Source: Subdoligranulum sp.
GTDB lineage: Bacteria; Bacillota; Clostridia; Oscillospirales; Ruminococcaceae
Direction: 5' to 3'
Assembly: GCA_004555405.1 (NCBI GenBank)
Contig: SFIE01000036.1
Location: forward strand, 1 to 30,167
Length of the DNA: 30,167 nucleotides
Positions 22,890-30,167 of the stretch are shown in pieces. The notes beneath the pieces were generated by a model, which worked only from the letters and a program-made list of their open reading frames with translations, searched no databases and was not told where the DNA came from. Position 1 is the first letter of the stretch. Every line of letters begins with the position of its first letter. The position numbers were made by a program, and so were the translations under genes.

Positions 22890-24098
22890 TTACTTTGTGC
22901 CGTTCAGTGCCACTTCCAGAGCCTTGCGCACCTGGCTGTCGCATTCGGCGGTGGTAGCCCCCACCGTTGCAAATTCATCGCTGTTCAGCGCCACTTCGTT
23001 GTCGATATTCACGCCGGTGCCCTCAAAGGTTTCGCCGTTGGCATCCACGATCTGTGCCACGGTGATGGTTACGGCGCTGCCATCGCTCATGCGCTGGGGG
23101 GTGCCCATCACGGCAGCCTTGCCCATGGTGCGGGTTCCCACAATGCGGCCCGTGCCCATGGCTTTGGTTGCACTGGCCAGCAGCTCGGCGGCATCGCCGG
23201 TGCCTTCGTTCACCACAAATACGACCGGCACACTCACAGCGTTTTCATCGCTGCTGCCCAGCAATTCGGTGTTGCCGTTTTTATCCTTGGCAAAAGCCAC
23301 ATCGCCCTTGCCCACCAGCACATCCACGCAGCTGATGGCCGATGTGATATCAATGCTGTTCACGCCGCGCAGATCCACCACCAAAGCGGTAGCGCCGGCG
23401 CTCAGCTGGCGGTTGACGCTGTAAGAGAAATCTGCCGGGGTGCTTTCGTTGATATCATTGAGGTTCACATAGCCGATGGTTTCATCAATGGTCTGATCCC
23501 ACACGGTGGCAGCCACATAGCTGCGGCGGGTGATCTCGAACACCGATTCCGTCATATCCGGGCTCAGATAGGTTACCGACACCGTGGTGCCTGCTTCCCC
23601 GCGCAAAGCGGCGGCAATGGCATCGTTTGTGGTGTAGGTTTTCACATCCACGTCGTTGATGCGCGTGATATAGCCATTTTTCACCATGCCAAGCTCGCTG
23701 GCGGGGGTGTCGGCATACACCTGCGTAATGCGGGCATAGCCGCTGGACGGATCGTTGACAGCTATTACACCGATGCCCATAGTTTTGCCGCTTTGCATGG
23801 CCAGCAGATCGGCATAGCCCTTGGCAGTATAATAACGGGCGTATTTATCGCCGGTGCCCAGCACATAGCCGGAAGCCAGCATATCGTTCAGCGTGTCGTT
23901 GTTGACGGCATAAAACTCGTTGTCACGCACATAGCGATCCAACTCGGAAAGCTTGGTATACTGGCTTTCCTTTTCGTTTACGCTGCTCACGGTATCATCG
24001 AACAAACGCATGGCCAAAACCATGGTAACCGAAAACGTGACTGTCATGGCAATAATGGCAATGGTGACTGCCATGCTAACCGAAATTTTTCGATTCAT
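22890..24098 (-). CDS. S41 (CtpA-like) PDZ protein, probably catalytically dead
   Basis: A 402-residue protein with an N-terminal membrane helix (about 8-30), a GTGDKYARYY motif (81-90) matching the usual GDPYSxY of C-terminal processing peptidases, a PDZ domain (about 104-190) and an S41 core. Compared with active members (NxGSASASE), the nucleophile region reads NEGTGDAAE at 297-305, placing Asp302 where the catalytic serine is expected. The catalytic lysine persists (TMGKAAV, K327), but the usual glutamine after it is Met331, and the DLRGNPGG oxyanion loop is DLRGVNSID. I therefore expect a non-proteolytic, perhaps scaffolding, protein. GGAGGT precedes the ATG. It lies between the 35-residue ORF and rsmA in the ftsEX cluster. 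Confidence 0.88.
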   Translation of the reverse strand: MNRKISVSMAVTIAIIAMTVTFSVTMVLAMRLFDDTVSSVNEKESQYTKLSELDRYVRDNEFYAVNNDTLNDMLASGYVLGTGDKYARYYTAKGYADLLAMQSGKTMGIGVIAVNDPSSGYARITQVYADTPASELGMVKNGYITRINDVDVKTYTTNDAIAAALRGEAGTTVSVTYLSPDMTESVFEITRRSYVAATVWDQTIDETIGYVNLNDINESTPADFSYSVNRQLSAGATALVVDLRGVNSIDITSAISCVDVLVGKGDVAFAKDKNGNTELLGSSDENAVSVPVVFVVNEGTGDAAELLASATKAMGTGRIVGTRTMGKAAVMGTPQRMSDGSAVTITVAQIVDANGETFEGTGVNIDNEVALNSDEFATVGATTAECDSQVRKALEVALNGTK

Positions 24099-24132
24099 TG
24101 GAAACTACCTCCGGATTTTTGCGTGCGGCGTT

Positions 24133-24240
24133 TCAGCCTGCATAGGCAACGCTGATGATCAGGCTGCCCACAACGCTCAGCGCCATCAGGGCTGCGATCA
24201 GGCCGCACACAATGCGTGTAACTGTTTTTTTCTGTTTCAT
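24133..24240 (-). CDS. Small single-helix membrane protein, 35 aa
   Basis: A short ORF starting ATG at 24240 behind AGAGGAT and ending TGA at 24135-24133. It encodes MKQKKTVTRIVCGLIAALMA followed by LSVVGSLIISVAYAG: a basic N-terminus and one long membrane helix of about 22 residues. It sits 57 bases after the M23 hydrolase gene and 34 before the S41-like gene, same strand. Codon phase, ribosome site and the tidy fit to the gap support it. No function is assignable; the neighbours suggest a division or wall-hydrolase complex. Confidence 0.62.
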   Translation of the reverse strand: MKQKKTVTRIVCGLIAALMALSVVGSLIISVAYAG

Positions 24241-24297
24241 ACTGCTGCAGATCCTCTTTGGGCAGCGCATTTGCGCTGCTGTTGCAAAATCTTTTGT

Positions 24298-25464
24298 TTA
24301 GTGCGGAATATAGCTCAGCGGGTTGGTGCGGTTGCCGTTTACGCGCAGCTCCAGATGCAAATGATTGCCAAAGGAATAACCCGTGTTGCCCACATAGCCG
24401 ATCAGATCGCCTTTTTTCACCTGCTGGTTCGTGCTTACGCTGGGGGCCTGACTCATGTGGGCATACAGCGTGGCATAGGTGTTGCCGTCATCGGCCGAGC
24501 CGTGATAGATCGACACATAATTGCCGTAGCTGTAATGGTAAGCTGCCACCGTCACCACGCCGTCTGCCGCCGCATAAATAGGCGTGCCCTGCGGTGCGGC
24601 CAGATCGACGCCCTTGTGCCCGCCCTGGCCATACTGGGTGGTGATGTATTTATAGCTGCTCAGCGGGCAGCGGAAATCCAGACTGCAGTGGATATCCGCA
24701 CCGGCATATTGCTGGTTGAGGCTGCGGATATAGGCATCCAGCTCGGCAGAGGCGGCATTGAACTTTTTGTTCATTTCCTCCACCACAGCCTGCTGCGCCT
24801 GTTCGTCGGCAGCAGCCTGCTCAATGGTGGCATCCTGCTGGCGAATGTTGGTGGCAAGCTCAGCCTGCTTGCCTTCCAGCTGGCCCTTTTGGTCCTCCAG
24901 CTGGGCCTGCACGGCCTCCAGCTGGGCCTTTTCGTCCGCCAGTGCCTGACGGGCCGTTTGCAGCTCTTCCAGCACCTCGTTGTCCTTTTCGGTGATCTGC
25001 TCCAGCGTATCGTTAAAGGTGAGCATTTCATACAGGCTGCTGCAGCTGGAAAGCATAGCCACCGCGCCGCCGTCATGCAGCTGCTGCATAGCCACCATGC
25101 GCTGCTTAAAATCGCCCCAGCGCTGGTCGATCTCGCCCTGCTTTTCTTCCACCTGCTGCTGCTTGTGCGCCACCTGATCGCTGGTGTCGGTGATCTGATC
25201 GATCAGCACCGTGATCTGGTTTTTGATCAGATTGGACTGGTTTTCCAGATTTTTCTTGTTTTTCTGAGCCTCCGTTTTGGTGCTTTGGATATTTTTCAGC
25301 TCAGCCTTTTCCTGTTCCAGCTGTGTTTGCAGCTCTTTTTTTTGCTGTTCCAGCTGTTGCTGCTTAGTGTTATCGGCAAAAGAAGGAACCGCCAGCGCAC
25401 CGCACAGCAGGCACACGCTCAGGCCCATGCTGACCGCACGCAGAAATCCATGTTGTTTTTTCAT
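24298..25464 (-). CDS. Coiled-coil M23 peptidoglycan endopeptidase (EnvC/CwlO-like partner of FtsEX)
   Basis: A 388-residue exported protein. A signal peptide spans residues 1-30 (basic start, hydrophobic core, PSFA). Residues about 33-255 are a long Gln/Glu/Lys-rich coiled coil with a hinge near 125-155 (LHDGGAVAMLSSCSSLYEML). The C-terminal 120 residues are an M23 (LytM) metallopeptidase with the zinc motif HKGVDLA (H283, D287), H336 and HLHLEL (H368, H370), all present, so it should be active, unlike the degenerate EnvC. AAAGGAG precedes the ATG. It follows ftsX by 23 bases, which supports control by FtsEX, as for EnvC, RipC, PcsB or CwlO in other bacteria (family knowledge). Confidence 0.93.
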   Translation of the reverse strand: MKKQHGFLRAVSMGLSVCLLCGALAVPSFADNTKQQQLEQQKKELQTQLEQEKAELKNIQSTKTEAQKNKKNLENQSNLIKNQITVLIDQITDTSDQVAHKQQQVEEKQGEIDQRWGDFKQRMVAMQQLHDGGAVAMLSSCSSLYEMLTFNDTLEQITEKDNEVLEELQTARQALADEKAQLEAVQAQLEDQKGQLEGKQAELATNIRQQDATIEQAAADEQAQQAVVEEMNKKFNAASAELDAYIRSLNQQYAGADIHCSLDFRCPLSSYKYITTQYGQGGHKGVDLAAPQGTPIYAAADGVVTVAAYHYSYGNYVSIYHGSADDGNTYATLYAHMSQAPSVSTNQQVKKGDLIGYVGNTGYSFGNHLHLELRVNGNRTNPLSYIPH

Positions 25465-25487
25465 TGTTGTGCTCCTTTAATGCTGCA

Positions 25488-26396
25488 TCAGACATCCAGA
25501 TGCTTGCGAATGGAAACCAGACTGCCCACGCCGCCCATCAGCACCGAGAAGGCTGCAAAGGCAGGCACCACCTTGTACCACACATCGGTTACGGGCACCA
25601 CGCTTTCGCTCAGCAAACTGCGCCAGAAGCCGGGCACCAGATCGGAGTAATAAGTAAGCACCCAATAGCCGCCCAGCACGATGACCGAAGCGATAAAGGC
25701 GCTGATCAAACCGGCGGCCATGCCCTCCACAAAAAACGGCAGGCGGATAAAGCCATTGGTTGCGCCCACATATTTCATAATGTTGATCTCGCGGCGGCGG
25801 GCAAACACCGTGATGCGAATGGTGTTGCTGATGACCACCACGGCCACCACAGCCAGCACGGCCACCAATCCGTAGCCCGCAAAGGTGACAACATCCTGCA
25901 CCTGCACAAACACATTGCTCATGGCAAGAGGGGCCGAAACCGAATCCACACCCTCAATGGCCGAAAGTTCATCGCTGATGCGCTGAATGTCATCCAGATC
26001 CTTCACCGTTACGCGATAGTTTGCCTTAAACGGGTTGTCGTTGTCAAAGGCATCCCACAAATCGGCATACTGCTCGCTCATGTAGCCCTTATAGGTGGAA
26101 AGCACATCCTCTTTGCTTACATATTCCACGCCCGAAACGCCGGAAATGCTGCGAATGGCCGTGTCGACTGCGGCGGTTTGCTCCTCGTTGAGATCGGGGT
26201 TCAGATACACCACGGTTTCGTTTTGGCTGCCCAGATAGTCGATCAGGCTGTCCACATTCACGCTGAACAGATACGCGATGCCGGTAAGCACCAGGCACAC
26301 GGTAAGCACACCGATGCTGGCAAAGGTCATCATACTATGGGTGCCAAGGCTGTGAATGCCCTGACGCACCAGATATTTAAAGCTGGACCATTTCAT
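25488..26396 (-). CDS. ftsX: Cell-division ABC transporter membrane subunit FtsX
   Basis: A 302-residue four-helix permease-like protein of normal FtsX length. A first helix (about 22-45) is followed by an extracytoplasmic domain of about 120 residues, which in homologues contacts the peptidoglycan hydrolase or its activator. Three helices then follow, with the characteristic IRITVFARRREINIMKYVGA coupling segment. The ATG at 26396 overlaps the ftsE stop by 4 bases and has GAGGAGG just upstream inside ftsE, showing translational coupling. It is expected to pass ATP-driven movements of FtsE to the M23 hydrolase encoded next. Confidence 0.97.
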   Translation of the reverse strand: MKWSSFKYLVRQGIHSLGTHSMMTFASIGVLTVCLVLTGIAYLFSVNVDSLIDYLGSQNETVVYLNPDLNEEQTAAVDTAIRSISGVSGVEYVSKEDVLSTYKGYMSEQYADLWDAFDNDNPFKANYRVTVKDLDDIQRISDELSAIEGVDSVSAPLAMSNVFVQVQDVVTFAGYGLVAVLAVVAVVVISNTIRITVFARRREINIMKYVGATNGFIRLPFFVEGMAAGLISAFIASVIVLGGYWVLTYYSDLVPGFWRSLLSESVVPVTDVWYKVVPAFAAFSVLMGGVGSLVSIRKHLDV

Positions 26397-27127
26397 AGCA
26401 GTGCCTCCTCGCCGTCAGGGATCGCGGTTTCGCCGGTCTGCCCGGCATCCTCGGGGCTGCCGGTATCCGAAACGATCTTGCCGTGCTCAATGGTGATCAC
26501 GCGCTTATCAAATTCCTGCACCAGCTCATGCTCATGCGTAACCACCACCACGGTGGGGCCCACATTGTTGATGGCCTGCAGCAGTTCCATCATTTCTTTG
26601 GAAAGTTCGGGGTCAATGTTGCCGGTAGGCTCGTCGGCGATGATCAGCTTGGGGCTGTGCACCACGGCACGGGCCAGCGCCACACGCTGCTGCTCGCCGC
26701 CCGAAAGCTCTTCGGGCAAGCGGTCGGCTTTTTCTTTTAAGCCCACCAAGCTCAGGGCATAGGGCACACGCACGCGGATCTCCTCTTCGGGGATATTGGT
26801 CACGCGCATGGCAAAGGCCACATTTTCATAGGCCGTCATGGTGGGGATCAGGCGGAAATCCTGAAACACCACGCCCATGCGGCGGCGCAGATAAGGCACA
26901 TCGCGCTTTTTCATGTGTACAAGGTCAAGCCCGGCCACATACACATTGCCCTTGGTGGGCACTTCTTCGCGCAGGATCATTTTTAAAAAGGTGGATTTGC
27001 CAGCGCCGGAATGCCCCAGCACAAAAACAAATTCACCTTTTTTAATGTGCAGGCTCATATCGTCCAGCGCCAGATTTTCCCCATCAGAGGTTTCGTAATA
27101 TTTAGTTACATGGTCAAATACAATCAT
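26393..27127 (-). CDS. ftsE: Cell-division ATP-binding protein FtsE
   Basis: A 244-residue ABC ATPase. Walker A GHSGAGKST (38-46), Q-loop VVFQDFRL (Q89), signature LSGGEQQR (141-148), Walker B LIIADEPTGN (161-170) and H-loop TEH-type H198 are all present. The start MIVFDHVTKYY at 27127 is the family's usual one; an upstream ATG at 27217 would add 30 residues without a ribosome site. The last 20 residues are an acidic tail beyond the common FtsE length. It heads the ftsE-ftsX-M23 cluster. GC-rich hairpins lie in the 158 bases between it and the regulator gene upstream. Confidence 0.97.
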   Translation of the reverse strand: MIVFDHVTKYYETSDGENLALDDMSLHIKKGEFVFVLGHSGAGKSTFLKMILREEVPTKGNVYVAGLDLVHMKKRDVPYLRRRMGVVFQDFRLIPTMTAYENVAFAMRVTNIPEEEIRVRVPYALSLVGLKEKADRLPEELSGGEQQRVALARAVVHSPKLIIADEPTGNIDPELSKEMMELLQAINNVGPTVVVVTHEHELVQEFDKRVITIEHGKIVSDTGSPEDAGQTGETAIPDGEEALL

Positions 27128-27285
27128 AGCTGCTGCTTTTCCTTTTTGACGAAATTCCGGCCCGCCGCCGATGGCAGCGGGCCGATGATTCTTTTCTGGC
27201 AGCGGCACACGGCACAAACTGCCGGTGCGGCCTTGCGGCCCTGCCGCACATTTTCCGGCCTTGCGGCGGGGTGTGCGGTATCGCC

Positions 27286-28371
27286 TTAATACTTGGTGGG
27301 GTTGGAATTCATATACTTTTTCACCATCAGTGCTACCTTGAACACAATGGCATCATCGAATTCGCGCAGATCCAGCCCGGTGAGCTTTTTGATTTTTTCC
27401 AGGCGGTACACCAGCGTGTTGCGGTGTACAAACAGCCCGCGGCTGGTTTCGGAAACATTCAGGTTGTTTTCAAAGAAGCGCTGAATGGTAAACAGCGTTT
27501 CCTGATCCAGGCTGTCAATGCTGCCCTGCTTGAACACCTCACGCAGGAACATTTCGCACAGCGTGGTGGGCAGCTGATAGATCAAACGGGCAATGCCCAG
27601 ATTGTCATAGCTCACGATCTGGCGCTCGGTATCGAACACCTTGCCCACTTCCAGCGCGATCTGTGCCTCTTTAAAGCTGGTGGCCAGATCCTTCACATTG
27701 GCAATGGGCGTGCCGATGCCCACCACGGCCTTGATGTAGTGACTACCCGACAGGGTGTCCACAATGCTGGAGGCCAGCTTTTCCATATCGTGGCTTTCGA
27801 TGCCGCGCTTGATCTCCTTCACCAGCACCGTATCGGTTTCGCTGATGTTGAACACAAAGTCCTTCTGCTTATCGGGGAACAGCCCGCTCACCACATCATA
27901 AGCCGAAATATCGTTGCCGCTCACCACGCGCACCAGAAGCACCACACGGCTCACATCGGTGGCAAAGTGCATTTCACGCGCACGGGCATAGATATCGCCG
28001 GGCAAAATGTTATCCAGCACCACATTTTTGATAAAGTTGGCTTTATCAAACTTTTCGTCGTGATACTGTTTGATGCTTTGCAGGCTGATGGACAGCACAC
28101 CCGCAAACTGGGCAGCCGCTTCGTCGGTGCCCTCTACAAAAACGATATAGTCATTGTGCTTTGCGCCCGAAAACGGCTGATAGGTATAGCCATCGCGCAC
28201 AAAATGCTCAGAGCCAGTCAGGCTTTCCCCCGCGATACCCTCACGGATCTCACCTACCTGGTTCAGGTCAGAGCAGGATACAACATTGCCCGTTTCGTCC
28301 AGCACACCGACATTGCGGCCGATGGCATCTTTCATCTGGCAAACGACACCCTGAAAAACTCTGTTAGCCAT
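27286..28371 (-). CDS. CdaR/PucR-type transcriptional regulator
   Basis: A 361-residue regulator. Residues 1-125 contain a CdaR-like sensing region (MKDAIGRNVGVLDETGNVVS, then YTYQPF). A middle GGDEF-like fold characteristic of CdaR/PucR proteins (about 135-270) is followed by the C-terminal HTH_30 domain: FFENNLNVSETSRGLFVHRN, then TLVYRLEKIKKLTGLDLREFDDAIVFKVAL. In characterised members the N-terminal domain senses sugar diacids or purine metabolites, but the ligand here is unknown and no matching catabolic genes adjoin. I use ATG 28371, which follows AAGGAAAGGG; the ATG at 28395 would place that site inside the gene. It has its own promoter at 28487-28515. Confidence 0.85.
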   Translation of the reverse strand: MANRVFQGVVCQMKDAIGRNVGVLDETGNVVSCSDLNQVGEIREGIAGESLTGSEHFVRDGYTYQPFSGAKHNDYIVFVEGTDEAAAQFAGVLSISLQSIKQYHDEKFDKANFIKNVVLDNILPGDIYARAREMHFATDVSRVVLLVRVVSGNDISAYDVVSGLFPDKQKDFVFNISETDTVLVKEIKRGIESHDMEKLASSIVDTLSGSHYIKAVVGIGTPIANVKDLATSFKEAQIALEVGKVFDTERQIVSYDNLGIARLIYQLPTTLCEMFLREVFKQGSIDSLDQETLFTIQRFFENNLNVSETSRGLFVHRNTLVYRLEKIKKLTGLDLREFDDAIVFKVALMVKKYMNSNPTKY

Positions 28372-28438
28372 AAAACACGATCCCTTTCCTTGCATTGCTC
28401 ACGGCAGGCTTTCCGTCTCAGGTTTTATGGCGGGAAGC

Positions 28439-28456
28439 TTGACAGTTATTTGTCAA
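28439..28456. promoter_or_regulatory. Inverted repeat in the CdaR-like gene leader
   Basis: TTGACAGTTATTTGTCAA has perfect 6-bp arms and lies about 25-40 bases after the predicted start site. It is a candidate operator, possibly for the regulator itself. Confidence 0.45.
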
Positions 28457-28486
28457 CATGAACAATTCCAAACTCATTCTGTGTAT

Positions 28487-28515
28487 ATTTTACACAATAA
28501 AATTTACTTTTGCAA
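28487..28515 (-). promoter_or_regulatory. Promoter of the CdaR-like gene
   Basis: Leftward TTGCAA (28515-28510) and TAAAAT (28492-28487) with a 17-base spacer. The -10 box lies inside a TGTGTA/TACACA inverted repeat. Confidence 0.65.
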
Positions 28516-28674
28516 CATATTTTAACAAAAAAATCGGGTTTTTATTGGGCAGTTTTCAATATTCTGTCATTGGCATAGGAATCCTGTTTGATCTCAGTAT
28601 ACAATTCGCCTGTGTAAATTGTGTGAATTTTCCGTAAAATAGTCAGTTTTTGTGAGTTTTATTATTTTCACCGC

Positions 28675-29460
28675 TTATCTATGCGCTTTTTTGAGCATGG
28701 AAATTTCTTCCGCCGTAAGTTCCCGCCACTGCCCCGGGGCAAGGGTTTCGTCCAGCGCTACAGGCCCAATGGCAAGGCGGTGCAGCCCATCTACCCCCGC
28801 GCCGTACACACCGAACATCCGCTTGATCTGGTGATACACGCCCTGCCGCAGCTCCACAAGGGCAAGGCGCGGGTCCGGTGCGCAAACCGGCTGCCCGCTT
28901 TCGGCCCCCTCCACCCGGGCGGCCAATGCCGGGCACACCTGAATGCCCGCAGGCGCTGCCTGCAGGCCCGCCGGGCGCAGGGCCGTGCCGTCGGCAAGGG
29001 TGACGCCCGCCTCAAAGCCTTTTTGCATTTCCTCGGTCAGGGGCGTATCCAGCAGCACGGCATAGGTTTTGGGCACATGATGGCGCGGGCTGAGCAGATC
29101 GTGTGCAAGCGCGCCGTCATCGGTGAGCAGCACAAAGCCCGTGCTGCTTTTGTCCAGCCGCCCTGCCGGGAAAAGCTCGCGCCGCGGGAAGTCTTCGGCC
29201 ACCAGATCGGTGACCGTGACATCTCGCTTATCCTCGCGCGCGCTCACCACGCCCTGCGGCTTGTTCAGCATGATGTATACAAACTTCTGCGCCCCTGCCA
29301 GCGGTTCGCCGCCAACAAAAACTTCGCTCGTTTCGTCTACCTGCACATCGCCTTTTTTGCACACAGTGTTTCCTATGCGCACGCGCCCATGGCTCAAAAG
29401 GTCTTTCGCCTGGCTGCGTGTAATGCCCAGCCCCTCGGCAAGATATCGGTCTAATCGCAT
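28675..29460 (-). CDS. RsuA/RluB/E/F-family rRNA pseudouridine synthase
   Basis: A 261-residue enzyme that isomerises uridine to pseudouridine in rRNA. An S4 RNA-binding domain occupies residues 1-60 (RLDRYLAEGLGITRSQAKDL). The catalytic domain has YIMLNKPQGVVSA (62-74), the catalytic aspartate in GRLDKSSTGFVLLTDDG (D103), HHVPKTYAVLLD and the QGVYHQIKRMFG arginine/lysine region. These assign it to the RsuA family. Which rRNA position it modifies is not clear, so I give no symbol. AGGAGC precedes the ATG. A TTGACA at 29527-29522 may be its -35, but the -10 is poor. Confidence 0.93.
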   Translation of the reverse strand: MRLDRYLAEGLGITRSQAKDLLSHGRVRIGNTVCKKGDVQVDETSEVFVGGEPLAGAQKFVYIMLNKPQGVVSAREDKRDVTVTDLVAEDFPRRELFPAGRLDKSSTGFVLLTDDGALAHDLLSPRHHVPKTYAVLLDTPLTEEMQKGFEAGVTLADGTALRPAGLQAAPAGIQVCPALAARVEGAESGQPVCAPDPRLALVELRQGVYHQIKRMFGVYGAGVDGLHRLAIGPVALDETLAPGQWRELTAEEISMLKKAHR

Positions 29461-29641
29461 GATTTTGCTCCTGTTTTATTGCATAAATCTTTTTAATAAG
29501 CCTATAAAACCGTGCCTTATTTGTCAAGCGGTATTTGTAGAAAGCCGATGGAAGCAGGCCCCACCCCCGGCCGTCAATCTAATAGCAATCGAGATTTGAA
29601 ATGTAAAAATACCCACTTTATTTTCATTCTGGCAATACAAC

Positions 29642-29670
29642 TTGACAATTTGGCAAGTATAGCATATAAT
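29642..29670 (+). promoter_or_regulatory. Consensus promoter of the XRE-ImmA pair with overlapping half-palindrome
   Basis: TTGACA (29642-29647) and TATAAT (29665-29670) spaced 17 bases. The -35 lies within CTTGAC-N5-GGCAAG (29641-29657), an imperfect inverted repeat suited to binding by the XRE protein downstream. Confidence 0.88.
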
Positions 29671-29714
29671 AAATTCAAGCCGATAAGTAAGGCCTGACGA
29701 TAGGAGGAACTACT

Positions 29715-30026
29715 ATGAGCAAGGTGCTGGGAGAAAAAATATCTGAGATGCTTCAGAAACGGGGAATTCAACAGAAGGAACTGGCTGAGCAAATCGGTAT
29801 CACTGAAGCCGCCATGTCGCGTTATATTGCCGGGACACGAGAACCAAAGCCCGATGTAATTGCCAATATGGCAACTGCGCTGCACACCACATCCGATTAT
29901 CTTTTAGGAATTGAAAACGATGCGTTCAACTATCACCAAGTACGCCGCCTGATTGCAAGAAATGCTTCTTCGATGACGGATCAAGAAAAAAAAGCTCTGA
30001 TTGACGCACTGTTCGGGGAGGAGTAA
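29715..30026 (+). CDS. XRE-family repressor, partner of an ImmA/IrrE-type peptidase
   Basis: A 103-residue protein with a helix-turn-helix at about residues 6-62: EMLQKRGIQQKELAEQIGIT, AAMSRYIAGTREPKPDVI, then TTSDYLLGIEND. The C-terminal 35 residues form a short helix ending MTDQEKKALIDALFGEE. TAGGAGG precedes the ATG. The ImmA/IrrE-type gene begins 3 bases after its stop. In known systems such as ImmR-ImmA of ICEBs1 the repressor is inactivated by the neighbouring peptidase after DNA damage or signalling. That function is inferred from the pairing. Confidence 0.92.
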   Translation: MSKVLGEKISEMLQKRGIQQKELAEQIGITEAAMSRYIAGTREPKPDVIANMATALHTTSDYLLGIENDAFNYHQVRRLIARNASSMTDQEKKALIDALFGEE

Positions 30027-30029
30027 GTA

Positions 30030-30167
30030 TTGGCAATCCGATTATCCAATCAAAGATACGAAGAAATCAAATGTATCATTGTCAGAATGTTTTTAGAGTA
30101 TGGGGTATCCTGCGTTCCCATCAATGGCTTTGAAATTGCACATAAAATGGGTGTCAAAGTAATGCCA
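30030..30167 (+). CDS. ImmA/IrrE-type protein, N-terminus only (cut by window edge)
   Basis: Forty-six codons from a TTG at 30030, in frame and uncut to the window end. The text AIRLSNQRYEEIKCIIVRMF, then CVPINGFEIAHKMGVKVMP, matches the N-terminal region of ImmA/IrrE metallopeptidases, where a GFEIA-type helix precedes the HExxH motif. The HExxH itself would lie beyond the window and is not seen. GGGGAGGAG overlaps the end of the XRE gene and supplies the ribosome site, so the two are translationally coupled. The TTG start is the only one near that site. Confidence 0.8.
   Translation, partial: MAIRLSNQRYEEIKCIIVRMFLEYGVSCVPINGFEIAHKMGVKVMP

Larger units (their letters stand above)
28372..28674. 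other. AT-rich intergenic region with palindromes
   Basis: No gene in 303 bases. It holds the CdaR-like promoter (28487-28515), an inverted repeat TTGACA-N6-TGTCAA (28439-28456) in the leader, and a second inverted repeat TGTGTA-N5-TACACA (28480-28496) covering the -10 box. No terminator is evident after the pseudouridine synthase, which ends at 28675. Confidence 0.6.

Noticed and set aside
24258..25650. Plus-strand ORFs opposite the M23 gene (Leu/Phe/His-rich)
   Set aside because: Reverse translation of a Gln/Glu-rich coiled coil gives Leu-rich frames that mimic membrane proteins; the minus-strand M23 motifs are unambiguous.
27158..27285. GC-rich hairpins between ftsE and the CdaR-like gene considered as a terminator
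   Set aside because: Stems such as GGCCCGC/GCGGGCC are present but no run of U follows on the minus strand, so I cannot support a terminator call.

Overview
The window looks like a chromosomal segment of a Gram-positive anaerobe of the class Clostridia, probably Oscillospiraceae near Faecalibacterium, Gemmiger or Subdoligranulum. This is inferred from gene content, strong AGGAGG-type ribosome binding sites, sigma-A-like promoters (TTGACA-N17-TATAAT), and the ffs-dnaX-ebfC-recR, smpB-ssrA and ftsEX arrangements. I could not test the taxonomy. Most of it is ordinary housekeeping DNA. I see no transposase, integrase or CRISPR array.

Layout. 1-1533: a cut-off GntR regulator and an XRE regulator, both leftward. 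1720-7680: three rightward genes, namely a CstA-family transporter, a two-helix membrane protein of unknown function and a large secreted repeat protein. 7833-8741: ssrA (tmRNA) with smpB just upstream. 8823-11852: a leftward unit of SRP RNA, dnaX, ebfC and recR. 11881-15467: a leftward run of nnrD, an overlooked 55-residue membrane ORF, a DUF6020-like polytopic membrane protein and a membrane-anchored hypothetical protein. 15483-16324: a rightward sirtuin. 16335-17141: mntP behind a yybP-ykoY-type manganese riboswitch with its own terminator and near-perfect promoter. 17138-18310: a PLP aminotransferase. 18682-21701: two peptidoglycan-binding proteins, one combining a SpoIID/LytB domain with five PG-binding domains (SleC-like), the other with an M15-like domain. 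21863-22021: tRNA-Thr(TGT).

22018-27127 is a tight leftward cluster: ftsE, ftsX, a coiled-coil M23 hydrolase, an overlooked 35-residue membrane ORF, an S41/PDZ protein that has lost the expected catalytic serine, and rsmA. FtsEX gating a coiled-coil peptidoglycan hydrolase is a known arrangement. The small membrane protein and the apparently dead protease in the same cluster are the best candidates here for something undescribed. 27286-29460 holds a CdaR/PucR-type regulator and an RsuA-type pseudouridine synthase. The right edge (29642-30167) starts an XRE plus ImmA/IrrE pair with more AT-rich sequence, which may be the edge of a mobile element.

Signs of sporulation are limited to the SleC-like gene. 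Several short genes and RNA elements (55 aa, 35 aa, SRP RNA, tmRNA, riboswitch) would be missed by ORF calling with a 60-codon cutoff.
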